Source: Lichenostomus cassidix (lineage: Eukaryota; Chordata; Aves; Passeriformes; Meliphagidae). From it: DNA of 64,000 nt. The position numbers were made by a program, and so were the translations under genes. The stretch lies in NCBI GenBank assembly GCA_008360975.2, contig CM039182.1:32475566-32539565 (forward strand). Direction: 5' to 3'. Below are positions 62,202 to 64,000 of the stretch, one piece after another (position 1 is the stretch's first letter; the number at the start of each line of letters is the position of its first letter). Under the pieces are notes generated by a model, which worked only from the letters and a program-made list of their open reading frames with translations, was not told where the DNA came from and made no database searches.

Positions 62202-64000
62202 GAAATGATGCCTCATTTCACAATCTAAGCCATTAAAAACACACTTTCATTATTGAAGTAATCACATTTCTCGGAAATGTGGCTACTACCTGCTAAGATG
62301 ATATACCAGATCATCAGTGTTTTACTGAAATTCGTGAAAAGAACAGTGTTTGTTACCAGAAGTCTTCTTTTTTATTATTTCCACAAGCTCATTAGAACTC
62401 TAAAATACAGAAAACCACTCAGTGTTATATTATAAAAAGACAAAGTTAGCAAAGAAGATCCCCTTTCCCAAAAGAACGAGGTAGGTATGAAGCTCTTGCA
62501 AAAAGGGAGAGATATGTCTGAGGATCACAGTTGCATATACACATCTGAATAACTCATACAAAAAGCATGTTGAGAGTGGGGACAGGGGCAAGAGAAGTGT
62601 TAAGCATTACACTAACTAATGTACTAGCTAACTAGTACTTGTATATAATTTTAGACACATTTCAAAGTACTTCTCAATTGTTTTCTCAGTACTAGAATCA
62701 TTCCCATCTTACAACTTTTTAATTGGAGGTCACTACCTTACCCTCCACCCAATGAGGAGACCTTAGAGCACAGCTGAATTTCAAACAAGGGTGTTTCCTA
62801 ACCTTAAGGCACTGCGCTGGGCCAGACTGCTCTTTTCTATTACATCCTTTTATGGTTTGCTGGGGAAGACAGAAAGATGCTCTAAAAACCTCAGAAACTA
62901 CGTACAAAGTTACTGCTCAATCCCTATGTGCTATAAATATGTCTTTGCAACAGAAAACACAGGCAGGCACTGTCTTCAGTTCTGTTTCTTTCAGTAACAA
63001 ATACTAGGGAGAGGGACCAATTTAACTTGTATTTCTTGATGGTGTTGTAAAACATGACCAATTAAACATATCCTATGAGCCTCCCTGTGAGCTCCAGTGT
63101 TGGTACTGCAAACTAGCATTTCCCTTCCTATGCATGGGGCTGTACTGGCACAAAACACTGCTTCACAGGGGCATTTCTGGGTAAATCATAAGATCAACCA
63201 GAGGATGAATAAAGGAAGAAAGTAATTTTTCATTCTGAATGAATACAAGGTAGGACTGAAGCAAATGAAACAATTTGCTTGAGAAAGTGAGTGCAGTAAA
63301 AACTTCTGGTTTTGATGAGCTGCCTCTCCAAAGAACTGGATATACTTTAACAGTATCGTTTCTGATTTATCTGCTGTTGCCAGATAAATTTTCTTTTGGG
63401 GGAAGAGCAGAATTCTCTTTATTTAATGTACCATGTCTGGAATGTGGACTAGATTCAGCTACATGTCGCTTATAATTATTTATGTAACTTATTAATCACT
63501 GGGCTGTCACTCAGCTGTTTATAAAACACAAAAGAACACTTGGAGCCTGAAAAATTACATTTTTCCTCCCCTGCACCTCCCCAAAGGCCTCTTTGCACTT
63601 CTGAGGAGACCTCCATTTAAATAAAAATCTCTTGTCCAGTCTAAGTAACAAGGAACTCTGTAATGATAATTTAAAGAACACGTTGTGCTTCATGCTTGGG
63701 AACTGAAAGATTTGCTTTAAGGTTCTGTAAAACTTTCTTTTTGACTTTTCCAACCAACGACCTTGGGTCTTTGTTTAGTTTATTTTCTCAAATAGGTCAT
63801 GGAGAGGGTCCCCATCTTGCCTGCTCAACAACTTGTTTTCCCCATACTCAATATCTGGAAAATGTCAGATTCTCCCAGATCGCTACCTCTGGGATCATGC
63901 CTGCTTGAAAATTGGCCAGTGCATAGAAAAGTCAGTATGCTTAAACACAGACATACTCACACCTACTCACACCCTTGTTTCACACATCTCATTTCACTCT

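Larger units (their letters stand above)
51211..64000. other. Intergenic, no gene seen
   Basis: Holds the tandem duplication at 54609, the doubtful ancient CR1 at 62155 and a weak CTCF match at 52282. No exon is recognised up to the window end. Confidence 0.5.

Noticed and set aside
1..64000. miR-148a, which lies on the NPVF side of the mammalian synteny block
   Set aside because: I looked for its mature sequence in both orientations by eye and did not find it; it is probably outside the window.
1..64000. Bacterial-type features (operons, CRISPR arrays, IS elements, riboswitches)
   Set aside because: The sequence is vertebrate: spliced gene, CR1 LINEs, long non-coding stretches; none of these features is present.

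Overview
The window looks like a gene-poor, AT-rich stretch of a songbird (passerine) chromosome. Two things point there. The only recognisable protein-coding gene is NPVF, the gonadotropin-inhibitory hormone (GnIH/RFRP) precursor, and its signal peptide and LPXRF-amide peptides have avian, specifically songbird-like, sequence. All the interspersed repeats I can identify belong to the CR1 LINE family that dominates bird genomes. Ordinary long ORFs elsewhere are about what chance gives in 64 kb of six-frame sequence.

NPVF lies on the minus strand. A TATA box (20743-20753) precedes coding exon 1 (20682 down to 20542, signal peptide), a 2.1 kb intron and coding exon 2 (18425 down to 18053, all the mature peptides). 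A tentative short third coding exon sits near 17139-17176. The precursor carries three amidation-competent LPXRF peptides: GnIH-RP1, GnIH (ending PFANLPLRF-Gly) and GnIH-RP2. A fourth repeat is decayed. The core GnIH peptide begins with Asn where I recall Ser in other birds.

The most unusual feature is in NPVF intron 1. A segment of about 230 bp at 19092-19320 is a roughly 90% identical, same-orientation copy of the NPVF promoter, 5'UTR and first nine codons (original at 20656-20888). The copy keeps the TATA box, a CRE-like TGACATCA octamer and an ATTAATTAG-type homeodomain site. It diverges inside the signal-peptide coding sequence, so its own ATG opens only a 33-codon frame. It may be a second, internal promoter or simply a fossil of a local tandem duplication. 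A perfect 12-bp hairpin lies about 100 bp downstream of it, and an almost pure A/T tract abuts the exon 2 acceptor.

The flanks (1-16800 and 20900-64000) hold CR1 fragments, a decayed CR1 reverse-transcriptase fragment, short simple repeats, small tandem duplications and a few possible CTCF motifs. I see no other gene, no convincing RNA gene and no viral or bacterial mobile element. GnIH acts in hypothalamic neurons to restrain gonadotropin release, and a large non-coding neighbourhood is plausible for such a tightly regulated neuropeptide gene.
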